From Arcuatula senhousia (lineage: Eukaryota; Mollusca; Bivalvia; Mytilida; Mytilidae): a DNA stretch of 64,000 nt. Within the stretch, counting starts at the first letter, position 1; every line of letters begins with the position of its first letter. The notes under the pieces are model-generated. The model did not search any database, was not told the origin of the DNA, and saw only the letters and a list, made by a program, of their open reading frames with translations. The translations under genes were made by a program, and so were the position numbers. Positions 33,401 to 45,165 of the stretch are shown here, in pieces. The stretch lies in NCBI GenBank assembly GCA_963971305.1, contig CAXARO010000882.1:62001-126000 (forward strand), read 5' to 3'.

Positions 33401-33444
33401 ACGCCTGACGCGCGTTTCGTCTATTCAAGACTCATCAGAGGCGC
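33401..33444 (-). ncRNA. Type I hammerhead ribozyme (unit 1; repeated in all 15 units)
   Basis: Minus strand, 5' to 3': stem I strand GCGCCU, core CUGAUGA, stem II GUCU / AGAC closing loop UGAAU, core GAAA, a minimal stem III (A-U and C-G pairs around loop GCGC), cleavage triplet GUC, then AGGCGU, which pairs with GCGCCU (five Watson-Crick pairs and one G-U). All invariant core bases are present. The very short stem III is typical of retroelement hammerheads, which cleave best as dimers. The same 44 bases start at 33401 + 358n: 33759, 34117, 34475, 34833, 35191, 35549, 35907, 36265, 36623, 36981, 37339, 37697, 38055 and 38413. Confidence 0.92.
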
Positions 33445-36400
33445 TCTACCAAAAATATTGAAAATGCCAAACACTGTATGAATATGAAGAGCATAGAACA
33501 GTATAACCAAAAATACCAAACTGGGGAACCAAATTATTACTAAGATATTCAACCTATGTCTGGGGTAGGAAGAACCTTAGGGTTTAGACAATTTTGAAAT
33601 TTAGACGGATAATTTAAAGCTTTGATGTATTCTCCAACTCAAAAGTGTTGGTGCCGGAGCGGGCTAACCTCGGGGAATTTAAACTCCACCAGCAGTGCTA
33701 ACCTTCACGTGTGTTCGAAATACAAATGACAACAAAGTTCCAGACAATAAATTTTGCTACGCCTGACGCGCGTTTCGTCTATTCAAGACTCATCAGAGGC
33801 GCTCTACCAAAAATATTAAAAATGTCAAACACTGTATGAATATGAAGAGCATAGAACAGTATAACCAAAAATACCAAACTGGGGAACCAAATTATTACTA
33901 AGATATTCAACCTATGTCTGGGGTAGGAAGAACCTTAGGGTTTAGACAATTTTGAAATTTAGACGGATAATTTAAAGCTTTGATGTATTCTCCAACTCAA
34001 AAGTGTTGGTGCCGGAGCGGGCTAACCTCGGGGAATTTAAACTCCACCAGCAGTGCTAACCTTCACGTGTGTTCGAAATACAAATGACAACAAAGTTCCA
34101 GACAATAAATTTTGCTACGCCTGACGCGCGTTTCGTCTATTCAAGACTCATCAGAGGCGCTCTACCAAAAATATTGAAAATGCCAAACACTGTATGAATA
34201 TGAAGAGCATAGAACAGTATAACCAAAAATACCAAACTGGGGAACCAAATTATTACTAAGATATTCAACCTATGTCTGGGGTAGGAAGAACCTTAGGGTT
34301 TAGACAATTTTGAAATTTAGACGGATAATTTAAAGCTTTGATGTATTCTCCAACTCAAAAGTGTTGGTGCCGGAGCGGGCTAACCTCGGGGAATTTAAAC
34401 TCCACCAGCAGTGCTAACCTTCACGTGTGTTCGAAATACAAATGACAACAAAGTTCCAGACAATAAATTTTGCTACGCCTGACGCGCGTTTCGTCTATTC
34501 AAGACTCATCAGAGGCGCTCTACCAAAAATATTGAAAATGCCAAACACTGTATGAATATGAAGAGCATAGAACGGTATAACCAAAAATACCAAACTGGGG
34601 AACCAAATTATTACTAAGATATTCAACCTATGTCTGGGGTAGGAAGAACCTTAGGGTTTAGACAATTTTGAAATTTAGACGGATAATTTAAAGCTTTGAT
34701 GTATTCTCCAACTCAAAAGTGTTGGTGCCGGAGCGGGCTAACCTCGGGGAATTTAAACTCCACCAGCAGTGCTAACCTTCACGTGTGTTCGAAATACAAA
34801 TGACAACAAAGTTCCAGACAATAAATTTTGCTACGCCTGACGCGCGTTTCGTCTATTCAAGACTCATCAGAGGCGCTCTACCAAAAATATTGAAAATGCC
34901 AAACACTGTATGAATATGAAGAGCATAGAACAGTATAACCAAAAATACCAAACTGGGGAACCAAATTATTACTAAGATATTCAACCTATGTCTGGGGTAG
35001 GAAGAACCTTAGGGTTTAGACAATTTTGAAATTTAGACGGATAATTTAAAGCTTTGATGTATTCTCCAACTCAAAAGTGTTGGTGCCGGAGCGGGCTAAC
35101 CTCGGGGAATTTAAACTCCACCAGCAGTGCTAACCTTCACGTGTGTTCGAAATACAAATGACAACAAAGTTCCAGACAATAAATTTTGCTACGCCTGACG
35201 CGCGTTTCGTCTATTCAAGACTCATCAGAGGCGCTCTACCAAAAATATTGAAAATGCCAAACACTGTATGAATATGAAGAGCATAGAACAGTATAACCAA
35301 AAATACCAAACTGGGGAACCAAATTATTACTAAGATATTCAACCTATGTCTGGGGTAGGAAGAACCTTAGGGTTTAGACAATTTTGAAATTTAGACGGAT
35401 AATTTAAAGCTTTGATGTATTCTCCAACTCAAAAGTGTTGGTGCCGGAGCGGGCTAACCTCGGGGAATTTAAACTCCACCAGCAGTGCTAACCTTCACGT
35501 GTGTTCGAAATACAAATGACAACAAAGTTCCAGACAATAAATTTTGCTACGCCTGACGCGCGTTTCGTCTATTCAAGACTCATCAGAGGCGCTCTACCAA
35601 AAATATTGAAAATGCCAAACACTGTATGAATATGAAGAGCATAGAACAGTATAACCAAAAATACCAAACTGGGGAACCAAATTATTACTAAGATATTCAA
35701 CCTATGTCTGGGGTAGGAAGAACCTTAGGGTTTAGACAATTTTGAAATTTAGACGGATAATTTAAAGCTTTGATGTATTCTCCAACTCAAAAGTGTTGGT
35801 GCCGGAGCGGGCTAACCTCGGGGAATTTAAACTCCACCAGCAGTGCTAACCTTCACGTGTGTTCGAAATACAAATGACAACAAAGTTCCAGACAATAAAT
35901 TTTGCTACGCCTGACGCGCGTTTCGTCTATTCAAGACTCATCAGAGGCGCTCTACCAAAAATATTGAAAATGCCAAACACTGTATGAATATGAAGAGCAT
36001 AGAACAGTATAACCAAAAATACCAAACTGGGGAACCAAATTATTACTAAGATATTCAACCTATGTCTGGGGTAGGAAGAACCTTAGGGTTTAGACAATTT
36101 TGAAATTTAGACGGATAATTTAAAGCTTTGATGTATTCTCCAACTCAAAAGTGTTGGTGCCGGAGCGGGCTAACCTCGGGGAATTTAAACTCCACCAGCA
36201 GTGCTAACCTTCACGTGTGTTCGAAATACAAATGACAACAAAGTTCCAGACAATAAATTTTGCTACGCCTGACGCGCGTTTCGTCTATTCAAGACTCATC
36301 AGAGGCGCTCTACCAAAAATATTGAAAATGCCAAACACTGTATGAATATGAAGAGCATAGAACGGTATAACCAAAAATACCAAACTGGGGAACCAAATTA

Positions 36401-37338
36401 TTACTAAGATATTCAACCTATGTCTGGGGTAGGAAGAACCTTAGGGTTTAGACAATTTTGAAATTTAGACGGATAATTTAAAGCTTTGATGTATTCTCCA
36501 ACTCAAAAGTGTTGGTGCCGGAGCGGGCTAACCTCGGGGAATTTAAACTCCACCAGCAGTGCTAACCTTCACGTGTGTTCGAAATACAAATGACAACAAA
36601 GTTCCAGACAATAAATTTTGCTACGCCTGACGCGCGTTTCGTCTATTCAAGACTCATCAGAGGCGCTCTACCAAAAATATTGAAAATGCCAAACACTGTA
36701 TGAATATGAAGAGCATAGAACAGTATAACCAAAAATACCAAACTGGGGAACCAAATTATTACTAAGATATTCAACCTATGTCTGGGGTAGGAAGAACCTT
36801 AGGGTTTAGACAATTTTGAAATTTAGACGGATAATTTAAAGCTTTGATGTATTCTCCAACTCAAAAGTGTTGGTGCCGGAGCGGGCTAACCTCGGGGAAT
36901 TTAAACTCCACCAGCAGTGCTAACCTTCACGTGTGTTCGAAATACAAATGACAACAAAGTTCCAGACAATAAATTTTGCTACGCCTGACGCGCGTTTCGT
37001 CTATTCAAGACTCATCAGAGGCGCTCTACCAAAAATATTGAAAATGCCAAACACTGTATGAATATGAAGAGCATAGAACAGTATAACCAAAAATACCAAA
37101 CTGGGGAACCAAATTATTACTAAGATATTCAACCTATGTCTGGGGTAGGAAGAACCTTAGGGTTTAGACAATTTTGAAATTTAGACGGATAATTTAAAGC
37201 TTTGATGTATTCTCCAACTCAAAAGTGTTGGTGCCGGAGCGGGCTAACCTCGGGGAATTTAAACTCCACCAGCAGTGCTAACCTTCACGTGTGTTCGAAA
37301 TACAAATGACAACAAAGTTCCAGACAATAAATTTTGCT

Positions 37339-37382
37339 ACGCCTGACGAGCGTTTCGTCTATTCAAGACTCATCAGAGGCGC
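37339..37382 (-). ncRNA. Hammerhead ribozyme, unit 12 (loop III variant)
   Basis: Same fold as the other units except that 37349 is A instead of C on the plus strand. This changes loop III from GCGC to GCUC; all stems and core bases are unchanged. Only this unit differs within the ribozyme. Confidence 0.88.
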
Positions 37383-38412
37383 TCTACCAAAAATATTGAA
37401 AATGCCAAACACTGTATGAATATGAAGAGCATAGAACAGTATAACCAAAAATACCAAACTGGGGAACCAAATTATTACTAAGATATTCAACCTATGTCTG
37501 GGGTAGGAAGAACCTTAGGGTTTAGACAATTTTGAAATTTAGACGGATAATTTAAAGCTTTGATGTATTCTCCAACTCAAAAGTGTTGGTGCCGGAGCGG
37601 GCTAACCTCGGGGAATTTAAACTCCACCAGCAGTGCTAACCTTCACGTGTGTTCGAAATACAAATGACAACAAAGTTCCAGACAATAAATTTTGCTACGC
37701 CTGACGCGCGTTTCGTCTATTCAAGACTCATCAGAGGCGCTCTACCAAAAATATTGAAAATGCCAAACACTGTATGAATATGAAGAGCATAGAACAGTAT
37801 AACCAAAAATACCAAACTGGGGAACCAAATTATTACTAAGATATTCAACCTATGTCTGGGGTAGGAAGAACCTTAGGGTTTAGACAATTTTGAAATTTAG
37901 ACGGATAATTTAAAGCTTTGATGTATTCTCCAACTCAAAAGTGTTGGTGCCGGAGCGGGCTTACCTCGGGGAATTTAAACTCCACCAGCAGTGCTAACCT
38001 TCACGTGTGTTCGAAATACAAATGACAACAAAGTTCCAGACAATAAATTTTGCTACGCCTGACGCGCGTTTCGTCTATTCAAGACTCATCAGAGGCGCTC
38101 TACCAAAAATATTGAAAATGCCAAACACTGTATGAATATGAAGAGCATAGAACAGTATAACCAAAAATACCAAACTGGGGAACCAAATTATTACTAAGAT
38201 ATTCAACCTATGTCTGGGGTAGGAAGAACCTTAGGGTTTAGACAATTTTGAAATTTAGACGGATAATTTAAAGCTTTGATGTATTCTCCAACTCAAAAGT
38301 GTTGGTGCCGGAGCGGGCTAACCTTGGGGAATTTAAACTCCACCAGCAGTGCTAACCTTCACGTGTGTTCGAAATACAAATGACAACAAAGTTCCAGACA
38401 ATAAATTTTGCT

Positions 38413-38456
38413 ACGCCTGACGCGCGTTTCGTCTATTCAAGACTCATCAGAGGCGC
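38413..38456 (-). ncRNA. Hammerhead ribozyme, last (partial) unit
   Basis: The terminal partial unit keeps the whole ribozyme although it is only about 131 bp long. On the minus strand this is the 5'-most ribozyme, so every full unit in a minus-strand transcript would be flanked by two cleavage sites. Confidence 0.9.
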
Positions 38457-38501
38457 TCTACCAAAAATATTGAAAATGCCAAACACTGTATGAATATGAA
38501 G

Positions 38502-39000
38502 TTTACGTATATGGATTCGTTATTCCAAAGTTTGCGGGACTTACATCGATTACTAGTATCTAAGCAGAGCGTCACGTCTGAAATAAAAATTGTTTACACA
38601 GGGTTATGTTGCTCTTCGGTTGCTGTCTTCACTCAAGAAAATTTACAGAAAACATCATGCGCATATAGATTAATATGGGATTTCGATATCTTAATTAGAT
38701 GAATGCAAATGCTGGCTTGTCATAGGTTTTTTTTCTTCTTCTTCTTCATTTACCTGATTTGACGCACTGAATTGACTCATTGGCAACGCGACGGGTGTGC
38801 TCAGTGTAGAAAGCAGGAACTGTTTACTCTTCAGGAGCACCTGAGTTCACTCTCGTTAAGACTAGAGTTCGCGTTGTTGATATTTAGTAGTTTTTGTGTT
38901 TACTTATTTTATATGTTTCTGTTTTTTTTTCGTCCTGTTCTCGTTGCTGTTGACTGATTTTGTCTCTGTCCTTTCGGACTTTTGACATTCGGGTGCCCCA
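38502..39000 (+). repeat. Dispersed repeat R4, right part
   Basis: Continues the repeat interrupted at about 33350: GTTTACGTAT, GATTCGTTATTCCA, AGAGCGTCACGTCTG and GGAGCACCTGAGT all align in order with 52270-52700. Confidence 0.82.
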
Positions 39001-39185
39001 TTGGTATCTCTGCTTCTTTCACATGTTGTTGAAGTTCGTGCACCGAAAGGTTTGTTTGTTTGTTTGTTTGTTACACTAATTCCAAAATCTCCGTGATTGC
39101 TCAAACATCACCATCATCATAGACAGTCACGTCTCAGTCCTTACAGCTGAGCGGACGTGCTGGTTAGTCCTCTCTTAACCGGTCA

Positions 39186-39756
39186 TTGCTGCTGATAGCA
39201 GTACACTTGGTAACTGAATGGCACTTCTACAACAACTCTCGAATTGCAGTAGGACCTGGGGCGCACTTGGATATGGTGAAGTTGTACCGTTCCCGCCTAG
39301 TACTTGGATTTTGCCGCAATGCGACACCAGTACCCGGATACGGACTTCGGATTCAACGGATCTTGCCTCGTACTCCAATCCAGTCCTCACCAGTTGAGCT
39401 GTTTAGACATGGGGTGTACCTGGACTGGCGAGGTTATTCCTGTCCTGTTCCGATCTTGGACTTTCGCCATCGTGCAACACCAGTACGTTACAACGACATG
39501 GATTAACCAGACCAACCAGATATACCAATCCAGTCTTACTGAATCGCCACAGTCTACCCAGCGTACAGTTATCATCAACAGTTCCCGGTCTGCTAGACTA
39601 ACCGACCTGGCCCTGAAAAGCGCCGTTGTTCGTCAGAAATTAGTAAAAAAAATCTTAAATCTTAGTAATGTATCCTGCTCCTTCTGCCACACTAGCCGGG
39701 CCAGGCACCAGTTTACACGCACTTATACCACCAGGTGCCGTCGCTGCAGACCCTGA
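39186..39756 (+). other. Higher-GC segment with overlapping open frames, unrecognised
   Basis: About 570 bp with clearly higher GC than its surroundings. The longer frame (39304-39756, 150 codons) ends with SCSFCHTSRARHQFT and RCRRCRP, so a C-x2-C...C-x2-C pair is visible. A second frame overlaps it at 39186-39506. I recognise no family. It may be a fragment of a retroelement or a processed gene; coding status is uncertain. Confidence 0.35.
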
Positions 39757-40346
39757 TGGGTATAGTCACGACGTTAAACTTCCACAGTCAGTCAGTCAGA
39801 TTGCTCAAACTTTACTAAATGCATGACTCAAATAACCAAAAAAGATGATTTATTCTAACAAGTGTAAAAGAATTGAATAAACAATCTCAAATTATTTACA
39901 ATTCATCACATAAAAACAGCTGGCAAAAATCTATTTTCAATGATCAAAATGCCATGTAAAAAATGCCAAGCCCGTGGAATAAACAAACAGCACAATATAG
40001 AGGTATTTAAAAGGTCCAGAAAGATCCTTAAGACCACGGTCTTATTTTTGAAAATTCATGTTAGCTTCTGTCCCCGGCAGAAATTTACCCCTGAAATTTT
40101 CAAAATGGTGGACGTAGAAATCATCACTTGAAATGAAATTGATCTGAACAGAAAGGTAAAACGCATGAAAACAGCCTTGAGACATTGCTGGAAAACTTTT
40201 ATTTATTTCGTTTTCGACAAAGGAAAACGTGTGTTCAACATTACACGCGTTATTATGCTATGATCAGATTGGGTTTGTCTGTTTATTAATTTTCTCAATA
40301 TTATGATCATATATTTCGGAAATTAAAAGGGTTTTTTAATTTATTT
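39757..40346. other. Anonymous sequence between the GC-rich segment and the satellite
   Basis: AT-rich. No gene, repeat termini or RNA motif seen. Confidence 0.4.
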
Positions 40347-43300
40347 ATATGACCGTGGACCCCTCTATAAATACGTTTCATGATCTTATCTGACTGATAT
40401 TCATCCATTCGACCATTGACCTAATTATCTCTTCATAGCATGCAATGGTCTTATTGAAAAGTTTTCATCTATAAGACCATAGACGCCTCTACTACTCATA
40501 ACATATGCTATGATCTTTTCTTGCAGATTTCATTCAACCTCTTTCTCCTCTTCAATACTAGCCATAGTCTTATTTAACTGTTTCACCCATAAGACCACAG
40601 ACCTTTCTATCACTTCATAACATTCCATGGTCTTATCCACTGTTTTCATCCATAAGACCATATACCCCTCTATCCTCTTGTAGCATGTCATGGCCCTGTT
40701 TGACTGTTATCACCCATAAGATAATGGTCTCCTATATCCTCTTATAACATGTCATGGTCTTAATTGCCTGTTATCATCTATAAGACTTTCTCCATCACAT
40801 GTACATGCCATGGTCTTGTCCAACTTTTACAACTATAAGACTACATGGACCCATCTATCCTCTTATAACATATGACGATCTTATAAGACTGTTAGCAGCC
40901 ATAAGACATTTAAGACTATGAACCCCTCTATTCATTTATAACATGCCATGGTCTTATATGACTGTAATCAACCATAAGACCGTGGACCTTTTCATCACTC
41001 CATAACATACCATGATCTTATTAACTGTAGTCATCCATAAGACCATGGACCCCTTTAGCCTTTTATAACATGTCATGGTCCTATTTGACTGTTATCAGCC
41101 ATTGGCCATACACTCCTTTATACCTCATTACATGCCATGGTCTGATTTTACAACCATAAGACCATTGACCCTTCTAGCCTCTTAATAACATGTCATGGTC
41201 TTATTTGACATTTATCATTGATAAGACTATTGACCCTTCTATCCTCCTATCACATGCCATGATGGTCTTTTTTACTGTTATCACCTTAAGACCATGGACC
41301 CCTTTTTCCTTTCATAACATGTCATGGTTGTATTTGACTGTTTTCATGGTTATCAACCATAAGACCATGGACCATTTCATCCTCTTTTTACATGTCATTA
41401 TTCAATTTGACTGTTAAGAACCGTAAGACCATGAACCCCTTTATCATTTTAAGACGTGCCATGGTCTTATTTGACTGTTATTATCCACAAGACCATGGAC
41501 CTCTTTATTTCTCTATAACATGCTACATGTATGGCCTTATCAAACTGTTTCCATCAATAAGACCATGGATCCTTTATCCTCTTATAACATGTCATGTTCT
41601 TATTTGACTGTTAACAACTGTAATACCATAGACCCTTCTATCCTCTTATAACATGTCATGTTCTTATTTGATTGTTATTATCCACAAGATCATGGACCTC
41701 TTTATTTCTCTATAACATGCTATGGCCTTACCAAACTGTTTCCATATATAAGACCATGGATCCCTCTATCCTCTTATAACATATCATGGTCTTATGACTT
41801 ATATGGCTGTTATCAGCCACAAGACCATGGACCCCTCTATCATCTTATAACATGTCATGGTCTTATATGACTGTAATCAACCATAAGACCGTGGGCCTTT
41901 TCATCACTCCATAACATACCTAGGTCTTATTTAACTGTGTTCATCCATAAGACAATGGACCCCTTTAGCCTCTTATAACATGTCATGGTCCTATTTGACT
42001 GTTATCAGCCATTGGCCATACACTCCTTTATATCTTCATTACATGCCATGGTCTGATTTTACAACCATAAGACCATGGACCCCTCTAGCCTCTTAATAAC
42101 ATGTCATGGTCTTATTTGACTTTTATCATTAATAAGACCATTGACCCTTCTATCCTCCTATCACATGCCATGGTCTTTTTTACTATTATCACCTTAAGAC
42201 CATGGACCCCTCTTTCCTTTCATAACATGTCATGGTTGTATTTGACTGTTATCAACCATAAGACCATGGACCATTTCATCCTCTTTTTTTTACATGTTAT
42301 TTTTCCATTTGACTGTTATCCGCCACAAGACCATGGACCCCTTTATCATCTTAAGACGTGTCATGGTCTTATTTGACTGTTATTATCCATAAGACCATGG
42401 ACCTCTTTATTTCTCTATAACATGCTATGGCCTTATCAAACTGTTTCCATCAATAAGACCATGGATGCCTTTTTCCTCTTATAACATATCATGGTCTTAT
42501 TTGACTGTTATCAGCCACAAGACCACGGACCCCTCTATCCTCTTATAACATGTCATGGTCTTATTTGACTGTTATTATCTATGAGACCATGGACCTTTTT
42601 ATTTCTCTATAACATGCTATGGCCTTACCAAACTGTTTCCATCAATAAGACCATGGATCCCTCTATTCTCTTATAACATATCATGGTCTTATATGACTGT
42701 TATCAGCCACAAGACCATGGACCCCTCTATCCTCTTATAACATGTCATGGTCTTATTTGACTGTTATTATCCATGAGACCATGGACCTTTTTATTTCTCT
42801 ATAACATGCTATGGCCTTACCAAACTGTTTCCATCAATAAGACCATGGATGCCTCTTTCCTCTTATAACATATCATGGTCTTATTTGACTGTTAACAACC
42901 ATAAGACCATGGACCCCTCTATCCTCTTATAACATGTCATGGTCTTATTTGGCTGTTATTATTAATGAGACCATGGACCTTTTTATTTCTCTATATCATG
43001 CTATGGCCTTACCAAACTGTTTCCATTAATAAAACCATGGATCCCTCTATTTTCTTATAACATATCATGGTCTTATATGACTGTTATCAGCCACAAGACC
43101 ATGGACCCCTCTATCCTCTTATAACATGTCATTGTCTTATTTGACTGTTATTATCCATGAAACCATGGACCTCTTTATTTCTCTATAACATGCTATGGCC
43201 TTACCAAACTGTTTCCATCTATAAGACCATGGACCCCTCTATCCTCTTATAACTTGTCATGGTCTTATTTGACTGTTATTATCCACAAGATCATGGACCT

Positions 43301-45165
43301 TTTTATTTCTCTATAACATGCTATGGCCTTACCAAACTGTTTCCATCAATAAGACCATGGATGCCTCTTTCTTCTTATAACATATCATGGTCTTATTTGA
43401 CTGTTAACAACCATAAGACCATGGACCCCTCTATCCTCTTATAACATGTCATGGTCTTATTTGACTGTTATTATCCATAAGACCATGGACCTCTTTATTT
43501 CTCTATAACATGCTATGGCATTATCAAACTGTTTCCACTAATAAGACCATAGACCCCTCTACCCTTTCATAATATGCTATGTTCTTATATGTATCTCAAG
43601 TTTTCATCCATAAGACCACAGACACTTCTATCTTCTTATAACATGTCATGGTTGTATTTGACTGTTATCACCCTTAATTAAGATCATCTTAGAACATGCC
43701 ATGGTCTTATTTGACTTTTATCATCCATAAGACCATGCATAGACTCCTATATCCTGTTATAACATGGCATGGTCTTATTTGACTGAATTATCAGCCATAA
43801 GACCATGTTACCCTATATCCTCTTATAACACGCCATGGTGTTATTTGCATGGCTTTTATCACCCATAAGACCATGGACCCCTCTATCCTCTTATCACATG
43901 TCGTGGTCTTTTTTTACTGTTATCACCCACAAGACCATGTACCCCTCTACACGCCATGGTCCTATTTGACTGTTATCACCCATAAGACAAGGGAACCCTA
44001 TATCCTCACATGTCATGATCTTTTTCGACTGTTATAATCCTTAAGACAATGAACCAGTCTAGCCTCTTATTAACATGTTATGGTCTTATTTGATCGCGAC
44101 TTTCATCAATGATAAGACCATTAATTTGCCCCTCTATCTATTTGATTGTTATCACCCATAAGACCATGGACCCCCTTTTTCCTCTTATAACATGTATGTG
44201 TCAGTGGTTGTGTGGAATCCTCGACGGACTGGAGACTGCTAGGCGACAGGTGCTGCAGAGGTATGGGTTCGAATCCAGATCACACAGTACAAAGACTTGT
44301 AGTCATACTGTAAAACATAACACATGTTCCAGTTTGCAGCTGTACCCTACCATATCCATTATCTATTTCCCATGTTTATCAAGCTGTGTGCCATTCTATT
44401 ATCTTTATTATGGTCTTATATAACTGTTTTCAATCATAAGACCATGGACCCCTCTATCCTCCTATCTCATGGCATGGTCTTACTTGACTGTTATCAGCCA
44501 TTATTGAAGATCATGAACCCCTCTATCCTCTTATAAAATGCCATGGTTTTATCTGACTGTTATCATGTTATCATCTATAAGACCATGGACCTTTCTATCA
44601 CTCAATAACATGCCATGGTCTTATATAACTGTTTTCAATCATAAGACCATGAACCCCTCTATCCTCCTATCACATGTCATGGTCCTATTCGACTTTTTCA
44701 ACCATAAGACCATAGACTCCTATAACCTCTTATAACATGTCATGGTCTTACTTGACTGTTATCAACCATAAGACCATACACCCCTTTATTTCTTTATAAC
44801 ATGCCATGGTCTTTCCAAATTGTTTCCATCCATAAGACCATGGGCCCCTCCATCTTCTTTTAACATACCATGGTCTTATTTAACTTCATCCATAAGACCC
44901 CTCTACCTGCTCAAAACATGCCATGGTCTTATAATGATCGTTATCATCAATTTAACGATGCACCTCTTTATATCTCTCCATAACATACCATGGTCTTGTA
45001 TCTGACTGTGATCAACTATCAAACCATTGACCCCTCTATCCTCTTATAACACCTCATTGTCTTATCTGACTGTTATCACCTGTAAGACCATGGACCTCTT
45101 TATCTATCCCCTACATGGTATTTTTTCATTTGGTGTTATTGTTCATAAGAGCATGAAACTCTTCA
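40347..45165 (+). repeat. Satellite of about 64-bp monomers with internal hairpin; 192-bp higher-order repeat
   Basis: About 75 diverged monomers of the form ATAAGACCATGGACCCC, TATCCTCTTATAACATGTC, ATGGTCTTATTTGACTGTTA. ATAAGACCAT and ATGGTCTTAT are exact complements, so each monomer can fold. Between about 42.4 and 43.5 kb the variant GGCCTTA recurs at 42429, 42621, 42813, 43005, 43197, 43325 and 43517, i.e. every 192 bp (three monomers) with one 128-bp step. Homogenisation is strongest there and fades to both ends. Open frames in it are artefacts of the 64-bp period. Confidence 0.93.
44194..44290 (+). repeat. tRNA-like sequence (SINE head or tRNA pseudogene) inside the satellite
   Basis: Has an A-box-like GTCAGTGGTTGTGTGG and a perfect B box GGTTCGAATCC at 44266-44276. 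TGTGT near the start pairs with ACACA at the end, and a T-stem GGG...CCA-like pair flanks the B box. The middle is too long and unpaired for a functional tRNA; a Ser/Leu-type ancestor with a long variable arm is possible. The satellite is interrupted until about 44405. Confidence 0.6.

Larger units (their letters stand above)
33359..38501 (-). repeat. Retrozyme-like tandem array, 358-bp units x 14 plus a 131-bp partial
   Basis: Units begin at 33359 + 358n (n = 0 to 14), and the fifteenth is partial and ends near 38501. Units are almost identical: differences seen are at 33818, 33825, 34574, 36364, 37349, 37962 and 38325. Each unit has a complete hammerhead ribozyme on the minus strand, an E-box CACGTG and a B-box-like GTTCGAAAT at the unit junction. 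No open frame runs through the unit. Tandem, ribozyme-bearing, protein-free units of a few hundred bp are the known architecture of animal retrozymes, whose transcripts self-cleave to monomers and are circularised by host ligase. That this array is transcribed is inference. Confidence 0.93.

Noticed and set aside
33401..33444. Alternative hammerhead fold with stem III CGC/GCG and cleavage after GUA
   Set aside because: It leaves stem I unpaired. The GUC fold pairs all six stem I positions and keeps every core base.
44194..44290. Functional tRNA gene
   Set aside because: Only the B box and short acceptor pairing are preserved; anticodon and D arms do not fold and the middle is too long.
41190..45005. 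Series of open frames with repeated HGLTKLFPSIRPW-like peptides
   Set aside because: The period equals that of the 64-bp satellite, starts and stops vary between monomers, and composition follows the DNA repeat.
33359..45165. Regularly spaced repeats that could suggest a CRISPR array
   Set aside because: The 358-bp units are contiguous without spacers, the 64-bp block is a diverged satellite, and the gene structure with introns is eukaryotic.
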